64,000 nucleotides of DNA from CANJBX01 sp035556735 (GCA_035556735.1 DATMFF010000012.1:1-64000), one strand, 5' to 3'. Shown: positions 38,738-48,099, numbered from the stretch's first letter. A program made the numbers and translations. The notes: generated by a model not told the origin, from the letters alone.

Positions 38738-39157
38738 CTAGAGCTTGTCCGCGACCAGCACGCGGCCTTTGGCCCCGATCGCGGTCTCGCCGGCCGAATT
38801 GCGGATGCGGCCACGCAGATCGACTACGTCGCCGTTGAGATGCGGCGCTTCCTTTACCCGCACGACCAGCCATTCGAGCTCGATCGTCTCGTCGGCGTAG
38901 ATCGGCTTCTTGAAGCGGAACGAGAAGTCGAGGCCGACCATTTCGCCGCGCTGGGAAAAATGCGTGGCGGTCAAGCCCATGAGCTGTGCGGTGGTCTGAG
39001 TCGCGCTCGCGATCGGACGCTTGTAGCGGGTGCGAGCCGCTGCCTCCGGGTCATGATGCAAAGGATTGAGATCGCCGGCGGCACGCGCAAAGGCGCTGAC
39101 GTCCGAGGGCGTCAGTGTGACGGTTGACGAGAAGCGCTCGTAGGGCTGCGCACGCAT
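38738..39157 (-). CDS. MaoC-like (R)-hydratase/dehydratase domain protein
   Basis: 139-residue single hotdog domain. The hydratase motif appears as DVSAFARAAGDLNPLHHDPEAA near residues 19-40, with the catalytic Asp and His (D-x4-H) in DLNPLH. Acts on acyl-CoA thioesters in fatty-acid or PHA metabolism by family knowledge; substrate unknown. Follows mtaB on the same strand 33 bases downstream. Start 39157 (MRAQPYERF). Confidence 0.88.
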   Translation of the reverse strand: MRAQPYERFSSTVTLTPSDVSAFARAAGDLNPLHHDPEAAARTRYKRPIASATQTTAQLMGLTATHFSQRGEMVGLDFSFRFKKPIYADETIELEWLVVRVKEAPHLNGDVVDLRGRIRNSAGETAIGAKGRVLVADKL

Positions 39158-39190
39158 GGTGCAAAAGTTGCAGCGCAAATGTGACCGATA

Positions 39191-40444
39191 TCAGGCTGCA
39201 ATCAGCGCGCGCCCGTCGTGGCCCGCAATTCTGACAGTCGCAAGCACGTTGGGCGGAACGGACTGAGGCAGCTGCACGAGGGTGAACTGCTCCGTATGTG
39301 CGATGCCGCCGCGCTCGACGAGGACGCGCCGGAGGGCGCCCACTTCGCCGTCAAGGTGTCGCGCCAGCGCCTCTGCCGCCTTTTTGCGCAACTGAGCCGC
39401 GCGCTTCTGCACAGTCGTGCGCGCCACCTGCGGCATGCGCGCGGCTGGCGTGCCTGGGCGCGGCGAAAACGGAAATACATGCAGGTGGGTCAGACCGCAG
39501 TCGTCGACGAGGTCCAGCGAACGAGCGAACATGTCCTCGGTCTCGGTGGGGAACCCGACGATGACGTCGGCGCCAAAGACGATGTCCGGTCGCAAGTTGC
39601 GCATCGTCTCACAGAATGCAACGGCGTCGGCGCGCAGATGCCGCCGTTTCATGCGTTTGAGGATGAGATCGTCACCGGCCTGCAGCGACAGGTGAAGGTG
39701 CGGCATCAGGCGGGGCTCGGTGGCGAAGGCGTCGATCAGATCTCTGTCCACCTCCACGGCGTCGAGCGAGGACAGCCGCAGCCGCTGCAGGTCGGGAATG
39801 TCCTTGAGGATCCGCTTCACCACCGTGCCTAGCCTGGGCTCGTCCGGCAGGTGCTGTCCATAGCTCGTCAAGTCGACGCCAGTCAGCACGATCTCGACGG
39901 CGCCGCCAGCGACCAGGCTACGAACCTGCGCGACGATGTCATCGAGCGGGCGCGAGCGGGAATTGCCGCGACCATATGGGATGACGCAGAACGTGCAGCG
40001 ATGGTCGCACCCCGCCTGCACCTGCACGAAGGCGCGCGTGCGAGGCCGCATGTCGCCGAGCGCGGGCGCCGTTGCGTGCGTCACCGCCATGATGTCGCTC
40101 ACTGCGATCTTGGCGCTCGCGCTGGCGGGTGCGAGGGCGTCACGCGCCGCCTGCCAGGCGGCAGCGTGCAGCTTGTCCTCGTTGCCGATGACGCGCGCCA
40201 CCTCCGGCATCTCCGCGAACGTCGAAGGGTGGATCTGTGCGGCGCAGCCCGTCACGACCACTTGCGCGTGCTCACGTGCCAGCTTGCGGATCGCCTGCCG
40301 CGCCTTTGCCACGGCCTCGGACGTGACGGCACAGGTGTTGACGACGGCAACGTCGCGCAGACCGGCATGTTCGGCGTGACGGCGGATGACGTCCGACTCG
40401 TGCGCGTTGAGCCGGCAGCCGAAGGTGACGACCTCCGCCGTCAT
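39191..40444 (-). CDS. mtaB: tRNA t6A37 methylthiotransferase MtaB
   Basis: Radical SAM enzyme converting t6A to ms2t6A at position 37 of ANN-decoding tRNAs. 417 residues. UPF0004 domain: VVTFGCRLNAHESD, VVNTCAVTSEAV and VVTGCAAQ carry the three Cys of the auxiliary cluster. Radical SAM motif CDHRCTFCVIPYGRG near 145-160. C-terminal TRAM-like segment is short. The MtaB rather than MiaB assignment rests on the GCRLN motif. Its ATG overlaps the dapF stop by four bases. Confidence 0.95.
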   Translation of the reverse strand: MTAEVVTFGCRLNAHESDVIRRHAEHAGLRDVAVVNTCAVTSEAVAKARQAIRKLAREHAQVVVTGCAAQIHPSTFAEMPEVARVIGNEDKLHAAAWQAARDALAPASASAKIAVSDIMAVTHATAPALGDMRPRTRAFVQVQAGCDHRCTFCVIPYGRGNSRSRPLDDIVAQVRSLVAGGAVEIVLTGVDLTSYGQHLPDEPRLGTVVKRILKDIPDLQRLRLSSLDAVEVDRDLIDAFATEPRLMPHLHLSLQAGDDLILKRMKRRHLRADAVAFCETMRNLRPDIVFGADVIVGFPTETEDMFARSLDLVDDCGLTHLHVFPFSPRPGTPAARMPQVARTTVQKRAAQLRKKAAEALARHLDGEVGALRRVLVERGGIAHTEQFTLVQLPQSVPPNVLATVRIAGHDGRALIAA

Positions 40445-41319
40445 AGCCGTTCAGCGGTGGCGAAGGCCGCGGGGTCGAAGCGGCCGTCGTATTCGTACTC
40501 GCAGGGGCCGGTCATCAGCACGTGGTCGTTGTCCTCGCGCCAGTCGATCACCAGATCGCCACCGGGCAGCGTGACCGTGACCTTGCGGGCGCTGCGGCGC
40601 GTGCGCGCCGCGCAGACCGCGGCGGCGCAGGCCGCCGAGCCGCAAGCCTTCGTGAGGCCGGCGCCGCGCTCCCATGTGCGCACGATCAGGTGCTCACGCG
40701 ACGGGACGGCGCACAGCGAAATGTTGGCGCGCTCGGGAAAGATCGGATGGTTCTCCAGCAGCGGTCCGATTTTGCCCAGGTCATAGGCATTGACGTCGTC
40801 GACCCAGAAGATCGCGTGCGGATTGCCGACGTTGACGACCGACGGCGAATGCAGGATCGGCGCGTCGATGGGGCCGATCTGCAGCTCGATGGCGCGGGTG
40901 TCGTGGAATTCCTCGGCGAGAGGGATTTCGTTCCAGGCGAAGCGCGGCCGGCCCATATCGACGGTCGACACCAAGGGGCGATCGCTCTTCCAGCAGTTGA
41001 TCAGCCCGGCGGCGGTCTCGAACGTGAGCGCGGTCTTGCCACTTGCCTTGAACATGAGGTCGGCGACGCAGCGCATCCCGTTGCCGCAGGCGCCGGCCTC
41101 CGAACCATCGTTGTTGTAGATGCGCACGAACGCGTCGGTCCCGGGCGTGCGCGCCGGATAGAGCACCATCAACTGGTCGTAGGGGGCACCCAGCGGGCCG
41201 GCTGCGGCACGCGCCTCGGAGGCGGTAATCGGCTTTGGCGCATCGCGCAGGTCCACCACCACGATCTCGTTGCCGAGGCCGTTCATCTTGTGAAAGGGAT
41301 GGTTGGCGAGGGCGCTCAC
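40441..41319 (-). CDS. dapF: Diaminopimelate epimerase
   Basis: Converts LL- to meso-diaminopimelate for lysine and peptidoglycan. 292 residues. The two catalytic Cys are in GACGNGMRC near 78-86 and TKACGSAACA near 227. HKMNGLGNE at 10-18 and NVGNPHAIFWV are typical. GTG at 41319 is used; the Met at residue 12 would remove conserved residues. It overlaps mtaB by ATGA, so the two are co-translated. Confidence 0.97.
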   Translation of the reverse strand: MSALANHPFHKMNGLGNEIVVVDLRDAPKPITASEARAAAGPLGAPYDQLMVLYPARTPGTDAFVRIYNNDGSEAGACGNGMRCVADLMFKASGKTALTFETAAGLINCWKSDRPLVSTVDMGRPRFAWNEIPLAEEFHDTRAIELQIGPIDAPILHSPSVVNVGNPHAIFWVDDVNAYDLGKIGPLLENHPIFPERANISLCAVPSREHLIVRTWERGAGLTKACGSAACAAAVCAARTRRSARKVTVTLPGGDLVIDWREDNDHVLMTGPCEYEYDGRFDPAAFATAERL

Positions 41320-41579
41320 GGGGCGGGTCCGGTCGTTGGCGAAGTTTGCCTGCTATATGGCCAATGTTCAGCGGTTTGGCCAGCATCGTGAGCCCCGTCC
41401 GCCGTTGCCTAATTGCGACGCAATTCTGGTGTCCTCATCCCGGCGTGATGCGTCTTCAGCAAAAGTTGTTTGCCGGTTCTGCCATCGAGCAGGCCCCGGC
41501 GCCCGTCGGGATCGTGACTTGCAGCCGCGCTTGCAGGATGATCCTGCCGGGATTCACGGCGTGTAAATCGGAGATGGTC

Positions 41580-42173
41580 ATGTGGCGCCTTCCAGGCTTG
41601 CGTGTGGCGGCCGTGCTCGTGGCTGTGGTGGCTGCATCCGGCGCGCTTGGCCAGCCGGCAACGCCCTCGCCGCCTGCAGACCAACCGGCACAGCCGTCCG
41701 TTCAGCCGCCGGACCCGTTCGGCCAGGAGGTCATCCTGCCCGAACGGACCATCGTGTTCTTCAAGGGCACCGGCAATTGGGATTCGGCTTTCGAGACGAT
41801 CATCGAGGGCTTCAAAGCCGTGAAAGGTGTGCTTGAGAAGCGTGGCATCCAGGCGAATGGCCCGCTGCTGACGATCTACACGGCCACCGACGACACCGGC
41901 TTTGCGTTTCAGGCCGCGGTGCCGGTGGAGAGCGCGCCGGAGGGGCTGCCGCAGGGCGACATCGGCGTCGGCAAATCGCCCAGCGGCAAGGCGCTGAAAT
42001 TCACCCATCGCGGCTCCTACGACTCGATGGACACGACCTACGAGGCCATCACCAACCACCTCGACGAGAAGCAGCTCGACGCCAAGGATCTCTTCATCGA
42101 GGAGTACCGCACGGATCCGATCAGCACGCCGGAAGACAAGCTGATCATCGACGTCTACGTGCCAATCAGGTGA
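41580..42173 (+). CDS. Exported GyrI-like/SRPBCC small-molecule-binding protein
   Basis: 197 residues. Signal peptide MWRLPGLRVAAVLVAVVAASGALGQ, Pro/Gln-rich linker to about 50, then a GyrI-like domain: GTGNWDSAFETIIEGFKAV, GPLLTIYTATDDTGFAFQAAVPV, ALKFTHRGSYDSMDTTYEAI and DPISTPEDKLIIDVYVPI. GyrI-like domains bind hydrophobic ligands or act on toxins; an exported form is less usual. The ATG at 41580 has CGGAG six bases before it. Five bases from the SIMPL gene. Confidence 0.85.
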   Translation: MWRLPGLRVAAVLVAVVAASGALGQPATPSPPADQPAQPSVQPPDPFGQEVILPERTIVFFKGTGNWDSAFETIIEGFKAVKGVLEKRGIQANGPLLTIYTATDDTGFAFQAAVPVESAPEGLPQGDIGVGKSPSGKALKFTHRGSYDSMDTTYEAITNHLDEKQLDAKDLFIEEYRTDPISTPEDKLIIDVYVPIR

Positions 42174-42178
42174 TCATC

Positions 42179-42859
42179 ATGCGCTCTGTTCTGTTCGTTG
42201 CCACGTGCATCCTGGCGCTTTGCGCGACCGCCGAGGCGCAGGAGCGCTTGGTCCCGCGTCTCACCGTGACGGGCGAAGCAAGCGTGAACATCGCGCCGGA
42301 CATGGCGCAGATCCGGACGGGTGTCACCAGCCAGGCCAAGACCGCCAGGGAGGCCAGCGAAGCTAATGCCAAAGCCGCCAATGCGGTGCTGGCGGCGCTG
42401 CGCGCATCCGGCATCGATGACAAGGATATCCAGACGACGCGGCTCGTGCTGGCGCCGACATACGACACCAATCCGGGCGGGCGCGGGCGCATCACCGGGT
42501 TCCAGGCGTCCAATCAAGTGACGATCAAGGTACGAGAGATCGCTAAGCTCGCGGACGTCATCGATCGCGTGGTGGCGGCCGGCGCGACCGATATCGGCGG
42601 CATCGAGTTCGTGGTCTCCTCGCCATCGCCCGCGCTCGATCGCGCGCGGGGCGAGGCCTTCGCCGACGCGCGGCGCAAGGCCGACGTCTATGCGAAAGCG
42701 GCGGGCATTAGGCTCGGCCGCGTGATCGGCCTGTCGGAAGAGCAATCGGGGCACGAGGTGTTTCCTATGGCAGCGCGCGCTGCCGGCGCGCCGCCGATCG
42801 CGCCCGGCGAGAAGACGCTGCGGCTCATGGTGACGGTGAGCTACGAACTGCCCAACTGA
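42179..42859 (+). CDS. Exported SIMPL (DUF541) domain protein
   Basis: 226 residues. Signal peptide MRSVLFVATCILALCATAEAQ, then a SIMPL domain: RLTVTGEASVNIAPDMAQIRTGV, TRLVLAPTYD, ITGFQASNQVTIKVRE, LDRARGEAFADARRKADVYAKAAG and LGRVIGLSEE. Homologous to the oxidative stress protein YggE; periplasmic, role poorly known. Forms a two-gene unit with the GyrI-like gene. Confidence 0.9.
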   Translation: MRSVLFVATCILALCATAEAQERLVPRLTVTGEASVNIAPDMAQIRTGVTSQAKTAREASEANAKAANAVLAALRASGIDDKDIQTTRLVLAPTYDTNPGGRGRITGFQASNQVTIKVREIAKLADVIDRVVAAGATDIGGIEFVVSSPSPALDRARGEAFADARRKADVYAKAAGIRLGRVIGLSEEQSGHEVFPMAARAAGAPPIAPGEKTLRLMVTVSYELPN

Positions 42860-42874
42860 CGTAACGCGCTCGGC

Positions 42875-43557
42875 TCACCAGAGACCCGGGATCAGGCGCG
42901 CCTGCACGCGCCGGCGATACTCGACGTAGCCCTCGAGTTGTCGCGAGAGAACGCGCTCCTCGTGCAGCAGCCGCGCCACGATCGCCGCCGCGAGCAGGGC
43001 AGCGGGAACAAGTCCCCACAACGATCCCAGCGCCAGCGGGATGGCGAGGAACATCAGGATCGCGAGTACATAGGATGGCGTACGTGCGCATAAGGGCCCG
43101 ACGACACCACATGCTGGCCGGCCTCGACGGTGATGGTGCTGGCGGCGAAGGTGTTGGTCTTCAGCGTGAGGAACATGAGCGCATAGCCGAGGACGAAGGC
43201 CGCATTGGCGGCGATCACGATCCACGCGGGCACATGGGGCCATTGGCGCTGATGGTCGAGGCCAGAGATGACGTAGACGGCGATCAGCGCGACGCTGGCG
43301 ATGGCCATGATGACTTGTTGGGCGGGCTCGCGCTCGGCGGTTGCGCCCGCATGCAAGCGGCGCCGGATCAAGGCGGGGTCGTGGAGCAGGAAGTAGCGGG
43401 TCGAGGCGAGCGTCAGCGCACAGAAGATCAGCCAGTGCAGCCAGCCCTGCCAGTAGGCCAGCGAGAGTGCGGGCGCGAAGATGAGCAGCATGAGGAATGC
43501 GAAGAAGACGATCAGTTTCCGCAGGATCGTTCTGCTCAAAGGTTCCATCGTCGACAT
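42875..43557 (-). pseudogene. Isoprenylcysteine carboxyl methyltransferase-like membrane protein, frameshifted
   Basis: The frame from ATG 43557 (MSTMEPLSRT) encodes membrane helices and GPYAHVRHPMYS, the SAM-binding motif of ICMT/phospholipid methyltransferases, then hits TGA at 43054-43056. The expected continuation (AILMFLAIPLALGS, then HEERVLSRQLEGYVEYRRRV and RLIPGLW) is in another frame ending at 42875. The span is 683 bases; one extra base near 43057-43070 would give 228 codons and restore MYSAILMF. Either a recent inactivating deletion or a sequence error. Confidence 0.85.
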
Positions 43558-43592
43558 CCCATGCTCCAATGTCCGCGCGTCCGGATGGCGGT

Positions 43593-44657
43593 CTAGACTT
43601 CCCAGACTTCTCCCGGCCGGAGCAGGCGAAACTGCTCTGGTGTCAGGCTTGCGGCCCGGCGCGCGGCGGCGAGCGCCTGCACAGGCGCGTCGATCGCCTC
43701 GTCCGTGAGTTGAAACGTGCCGTAGTGGTGGCCGAGCGCGAGATCTGCACCGAGGTCGCGGAACGCCTGCACCGCATCGGCGGGGTTCATGTGCTGGTCG
43801 CGCATGAACCAGCGTGGCTCGTAGGCACCGACGGGCAGGATCGCCAGCCGGAACGGCCCATGGGTCTTGCGTGCCGATTTGAAATAGTGACCGTCGCCGT
43901 ATCCCGAATCGGCCACGTGGAAGATGCGTCCGGTCGGCGTCTCGATAACGAATGCGGCCCATAGCGCCTTGTTGCGATCGAGCAGACCGCGCGCCGACCA
44001 ATGCCGCGCCGGGGCCAGCGTCACCGCCACGCCACGGCCGAGTTCGACGCGCGCTCCCCAATCATGCGCCTCGGCGGCGATCGTATCGTCATGGGAGCGG
44101 ATGATCGTGTCGTTGCCGAGCGGGGTGACAAGCCGCGGCCGATGCGGCGTCGCCAGCGCCGACAAGGTGGTCGCGTCGAGGTGATCGTAATGATTGTGCG
44201 AGATCAGCACGATATCGATCGGCGGCAGGGCGTCGAACGCGACGCCGGGGTCGTTTACGCGCTTGGGGCCGACGAAGCTGAACGGTGACGCCCGCTCCGA
44301 CCACACCGGATCGATCAGGATGTTCAGCCCGCTCGCCTGCAGCAGCAGGCTGGCGTGGCCCACGTAGGAGATCCGCCAGGTGCGGTCGTCGACCCGGCGC
44401 GGGGGCCGATCCGAGAACGGGCTCGCGTGCCAGGCCGGCCACGGCGATCGCTCGCGTTCGCTGTACCAACGCAGCACTTCGCCGGTGCTCTTGGGTGGCA
44501 TGCCGTGCCGGCGATCGAGAAAGCGAACGCCGTCGAAATGCTCCGAAACCGGTCCGTCGTAATAGCGGTGCGGACCGCTCTGGTAGAACCCGAGCCCGCC
44601 CGCGGCGCCGAGGGCGCCCAGGCCGGCGAACAGGCGGCGGCGGGAAAAATTCACCAT
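43593..44657 (-). CDS. NAPE-PLD-like metallo-beta-lactamase-fold hydrolase
   Basis: 354 residues. Twin-Arg-like N terminus FSRRRLFAGLGALGAAGGLG suggests export. MBL fold: ISYVGHASLLLQ, LIDPVWSERASPFSFVGPKR, the metal motif SHNHYDHLD near 162, HVADSGYGDG and GHHYGTFQLTDE, as in N-acyl-phosphatidylethanolamine phospholipase D / RomA / UlaG-like enzymes. A lipid or lactone substrate is likely by family but unproven. Start ATG 44657; divergent from ffh with 220 bases between. Confidence 0.87.
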   Translation of the reverse strand: MVNFSRRRLFAGLGALGAAGGLGFYQSGPHRYYDGPVSEHFDGVRFLDRRHGMPPKSTGEVLRWYSERERSPWPAWHASPFSDRPPRRVDDRTWRISYVGHASLLLQASGLNILIDPVWSERASPFSFVGPKRVNDPGVAFDALPPIDIVLISHNHYDHLDATTLSALATPHRPRLVTPLGNDTIIRSHDDTIAAEAHDWGARVELGRGVAVTLAPARHWSARGLLDRNKALWAAFVIETPTGRIFHVADSGYGDGHYFKSARKTHGPFRLAILPVGAYEPRWFMRDQHMNPADAVQAFRDLGADLALGHHYGTFQLTDEAIDAPVQALAAARRAASLTPEQFRLLRPGEVWEV

Positions 44658-44877
44658 GGTCGGTCGCGCTCTCGGCCTGAAGGGGTTCACCGGCGTCGCC
44701 GGTAACCGGAAAATCGAGGAAAATCAATGACACGCGGCCGTTGACCGCGCGCCTGCCGATCACTAGGTTCTCCCCACTCTCGACGAGAGATGTAGTGCAC
44801 CCCGCCGACCGGTTCCATGAAGCCGGAGGCCAACGCCCGACAGCGCGATGCGCCCTCGGGCGCAAACGTGTTTTGTG

Positions 44878-46395
44878 ATGTTCGACTCACTGTCGGAGAA
44901 ACTCGGAGGCATCCTCGACCGGCTGACCCGGCGCGGGGCGCTGTCGGCCGCCGACGTCGACGCCGCCGCGCGCGAGGTGCGCCGGGCGCTGCTTGAGGCC
45001 GACGTCGCGCTCGAAGTGGTGCGCGGCTTCATTGACAAGCTTAAGGAGCGCGCGGTCGGCGTCGAGGTGCTCAAGTCGGTCACCCCGGGCCAGATGGTCG
45101 TGAAGATCGTTCACGATCAGTTGGTCGAGACGCTGGGCTCAAATGTCCAGCCGATCGATCTCAACGCCGCCGCGCCGGTCGCCATCATGATGGTCGGCCT
45201 GCAAGGTTCCGGCAAGACCACCACCACGGCCAAGATCGCGCGGCGGCTGGCCGATCAGCAGAAGCGCAAGGTCCTGATGGCCTCGCTCGACACGCGCCGC
45301 CCTGCGGCGATGGAGCAGCTCGCCGTGCTCGGTCAGCAGGTCGCCATCGACACGCTCCCGATCGTCGCGGGCCAGACGCCGGTGCAGATCGCGGGACGCG
45401 CGCTGCAGGCGGCGCGGCTCGGCGGCTACGACGTCGTGCTGCTCGATACCGCTGGGCGCATCACGCTCGACGACACGATGATGATGGAGGCGGCCGACGT
45501 GCGGCGCGCCGCCAATCCGCACGAGGTGCTGCTCGTCGCCGACGCGCTCACCGGCCAGGATGCCGTCAATCTCGCACGCGCGTTCAATGAGCGTGTCGGC
45601 CTGACCGGCATCGTACTCACCCGCGTCGATGGCGATGGCCGAGGCGGCGCCGCCTTGTCGATGCGCGCGGTCACCGGCAAGCCGATCAAGCTGATCGGCA
45701 CCGGTGAGAAGCTCGACGCGCTCGAGGATTTCGATCCGGCGCGCATCGCCGGGCGCATCCTCGGCATGGGCGATATCGTCTCGCTCGTCGAGAAGGCGGC
45801 GGCCACGATCGACGCCGAGAAGGCGGCGCGCACCGCCGAGCGCATGCGCAAGGGTCAGTTCGATCTGAACGACCTGCGCGAGCAGCTCGAAGGCATGATG
45901 AAGATGGGCGGCCTCGGCGGCCTGATGGGCATGCTGCCTGGCATCGGCAAGATGAAGAACCAGCTCGCCGCGGCCAATCTGGACGACAAGGTGCTTAAGC
46001 GTCAGATCGCGATCATCTCCTCGATGACGCCGAAGGAACGGCGCAATCCCGACCTGCTCAAGGCGAGCCGCAAGAAGCGGATCGCGGCGGGCTCGGGCAC
46101 CAAGGTCGAGGAAATCAACCGCCTGCTCAAGATGCACTGGACCATGGCCGACGTGATGAAGGCCATGGGCGGCGGCAAGCGCGGCCCGATGGCCGGCCTC
46201 GCCAACATGATGGGCCTGGGCGGCGGCATGCCCTCGCCGGAGGAGTTGCAGAAGCTCGCCGAGAAGATGCCGGGCGGGCTGCCGGGTGCGCCGGGGCTGC
46301 CACCGACCGTGCCCGGCCTTCCATCAAAGTTTCCCGGATTGCCCGGCCTCGGCGGCAAGCCAGGCGGGTTGCCCGGCCTCGGCAAGAAGAAATGA
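44878..46395 (+). CDS. ffh: Signal recognition particle protein Ffh
   Basis: SRP54-type GTPase, 505 residues from ATG 44878 (MFDSLSEKLGG). N domain, G domain with GLQGSGKTTTTAKIA near 107-121, DTRRPAA, DTAGR, TRVDGDGRGG and GTGEKLDALE, and the Met-rich M domain (LEGMMKMGGLGGLMGMLPG, MTPKERRNP, SGTKVEEINRLLK). The C-terminal 40 residues are a Gly/Pro/Leu tail. It heads the ffh-rpsP-rimM-trmD-rplS run typical of alphaproteobacteria. Confidence 0.97.
   Translation: MFDSLSEKLGGILDRLTRRGALSAADVDAAAREVRRALLEADVALEVVRGFIDKLKERAVGVEVLKSVTPGQMVVKIVHDQLVETLGSNVQPIDLNAAAPVAIMMVGLQGSGKTTTTAKIARRLADQQKRKVLMASLDTRRPAAMEQLAVLGQQVAIDTLPIVAGQTPVQIAGRALQAARLGGYDVVLLDTAGRITLDDTMMMEAADVRRAANPHEVLLVADALTGQDAVNLARAFNERVGLTGIVLTRVDGDGRGGAALSMRAVTGKPIKLIGTGEKLDALEDFDPARIAGRILGMGDIVSLVEKAAATIDAEKAARTAERMRKGQFDLNDLREQLEGMMKMGGLGGLMGMLPGIGKMKNQLAAANLDDKVLKRQIAIISSMTPKERRNPDLLKASRKKRIAAGSGTKVEEINRLLKMHWTMADVMKAMGGGKRGPMAGLANMMGLGGGMPSPEELQKLAEKMPGGLPGAPGLPPTVPGLPSKFPGLPGLGGKPGGLPGLGKKK
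46273..46392 (+). repeat. PGLPG-type repeat tail coding region of ffh
   Basis: The last 40 codons of ffh encode repeated GLPG/PGLP units ending in GLGKKK. DNA repeats of the CCGGGCTGCC type accompany this. It lies beyond the RNA-binding M domain. Confidence 0.75.
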
Positions 46396-46434
46396 ACCTG
46401 TCAGACCAACATCATCGCTAGAAAGGGAACTACA

Positions 46435-46788
46435 ATGTCTGTCGTCATCCGCATGGCTCGCGCCGGAACTAAGAAGCGGCCATTCTACCACGTCGTTGTT
46501 GCCGACAGCCGCTCGCCGCGCGACGGCCGGTTCATCGAGCGCCTGGGCTATTTCAACCCGTTGCTGCCGAAGGACAACAAGGACCGCCTCAAGGTGGACT
46601 TCGAGAAGTTGAAGGCATGGCTCGCCAAGGGCGCGCAGCCGTCCGACCGCATCGCGCGGTTCCTCGACGCCGAGGGTATCCGCAAGCGTGAAGCGCGCAA
46701 CAACCCGAACAAGGCGGTCCCGCGCAAAGAGCGCAAGGCGCGCGCCGAGGCGGCCGCCAAGGAAGCTGCGGCGGCTCCGGCGAGCTGA
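46435..46788 (+). CDS. rpsP: 30S ribosomal protein S16
   Basis: 117 residues. Begins MSVVIRMARAGTKKRPFYHVVVADSRSPRDG, then RFIERLGYFNPL, both diagnostic for S16. The C terminus is an Ala/Lys-rich tail (ERKARAEAAAKEAAAAPAS) common in alphaproteobacterial S16. AAAGGGAACTACA precedes the ATG. Confidence 0.98.
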   Translation: MSVVIRMARAGTKKRPFYHVVVADSRSPRDGRFIERLGYFNPLLPKDNKDRLKVDFEKLKAWLAKGAQPSDRIARFLDAEGIRKREARNNPNKAVPRKERKARAEAAAKEAAAAPAS

Positions 46789-46846
46789 CGCTTTGACGCC
46801 TGCGGGACGCATCCATGCGTTCCGCATTTGATACGGGCGAGCGCCC

Positions 46847-47398
46847 ATGTCCAAGCGACCGACTGCCGCCGGTGAGCAGCGCGTGTGCGTCGCGCGGATC
46901 GGCGCTCCGCATGGCGTGCGCGGCGACGTGAAGCTGTGGTCCTTCACCAGTGATCCGCTCGCCGTCGCTGACTATGGCGAACTCGAAACCAAGGATGGCA
47001 CGCGCTGCCTTGAGATCGAGATGCTGCGGCCGGCCAAGGATTTCCTGGTGGCGCACTTCAGGGGCATCGCCGATCGCGGTGCGGCCGAGCGGCTGCGCAA
47101 CGTCGAGCTCTATATTCCGCGCGACCGGCTGCCGCCGATCGAGGCGGAGGATGAGTTCTATGTCGCAGATCTTGTCGGCTTGGCCGCATTCGATCCGGGT
47201 GGCGTCCGCATCGGGGACGTCGTCTCGGTGCTGAACTATGGCGCTGGCGACCTCTTGGAGCTCAAGCGCCACGATGCCCGCGAGACCGTGCTGGTGCCGT
47301 TCACGGAAGTGAATGTGCCACGCGTGGATGTTGCGGGCGGGCGGGTGGTGATCGACCTTCCGGTCGAGGTCGAGCCCGACGACGAGGACAGGACCTGA
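46847..47398 (+). CDS. rimM: 16S rRNA processing factor RimM
   Basis: 183 residues; assists maturation of the 30S head by binding S19. N-terminal RimM domain (VCVARIGAPHGVRGDVKLWSFT) at 11-32, PRC-barrel C domain from about 95 (DEFYVADLVGL, IGDVVSVLNYGAGDLLEL, LVPFTEVNVPRVD). The stop overlaps the trmD start by one base. Confidence 0.97.
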   Translation: MSKRPTAAGEQRVCVARIGAPHGVRGDVKLWSFTSDPLAVADYGELETKDGTRCLEIEMLRPAKDFLVAHFRGIADRGAAERLRNVELYIPRDRLPPIEAEDEFYVADLVGLAAFDPGGVRIGDVVSVLNYGAGDLLELKRHDARETVLVPFTEVNVPRVDVAGGRVVIDLPVEVEPDDEDRT

Positions 47399-48099
47399 TG
47401 TGGCGCGCATCGGTGCTTACGCTGTTTCCGGAGATGTTTCCGGGACCCCTCGGCGTCAGCCTCGCTGGCAAGGCATTGGCCTCGGGCATCTGGTCTCTCG
47501 ACGCGCACGACATCCGTGCGCATGCGACCGACAGGCATCGGACGGTGGATGACACGCCTGCCGGCGGTGGCGCCGGTATGGTGCTCAAGGCCGACGTCCT
47601 GGCGCGCGCCATCGATGCGGCGGCAGACGCGCGTCCGCGGGTGCTGATGTCGCCGCGTGGCCGCCCGCTGACCCAGGCGCGGGTGGCCGAGTTCGCCGCA
47701 GCGCCCGGCGTCGTGGTCGTTTGCGGCCGCTTCGAAGGGGTTGACGAGCGCGTGATCGCGGCGCGTGGCCTCGAGGAGATTTCCCTCGGCGACTACGTGC
47801 TCTCGGGCGGCGAGATCGCGGCGATGGCGTTGATCGATGCCATCGTGCGTCTGCTGCCGGGGGTCGTGGGGGCACATGCCTCGCTGGTCGAGGAGAGTTT
47901 CTCCTCCGGGCTGCTGGAATATCCGCAATACACCCGGCCACAGGTGTGGGAGGGCAAGGAAATCCCGGAGGTGCTCACGTCCGGAGATCACGGCAAGGTG
48001 GCCGCTTGGCGGCGCGAACAGGCAGAACGGCTAACCAAGACGAGACGACCCGACCTCTGGGCGGCGTATCAATCACGTCGGGGCGGCCAGAACACGTGA
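47398..48099 (+). CDS. trmD: tRNA (guanine-37 N1)-methyltransferase
   Basis: SPOUT enzyme protecting against +1 frameshifting. 233 residues. MWRASVLTLFPEMFPGPLG at the start, DDTPAGGGAGMVLKAD near 50, the knot motif SLGDYVLSGGEIAAM near 130 and EESFSSGLLEYPQYTRP near 162. The ATG at 47398 is coupled to rimM. Confidence 0.98.
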   Translation: MWRASVLTLFPEMFPGPLGVSLAGKALASGIWSLDAHDIRAHATDRHRTVDDTPAGGGAGMVLKADVLARAIDAAADARPRVLMSPRGRPLTQARVAEFAAAPGVVVVCGRFEGVDERVIAARGLEEISLGDYVLSGGEIAAMALIDAIVRLLPGVVGAHASLVEESFSSGLLEYPQYTRPQVWEGKEIPEVLTSGDHGKVAAWRREQAERLTKTRRPDLWAAYQSRRGGQNT

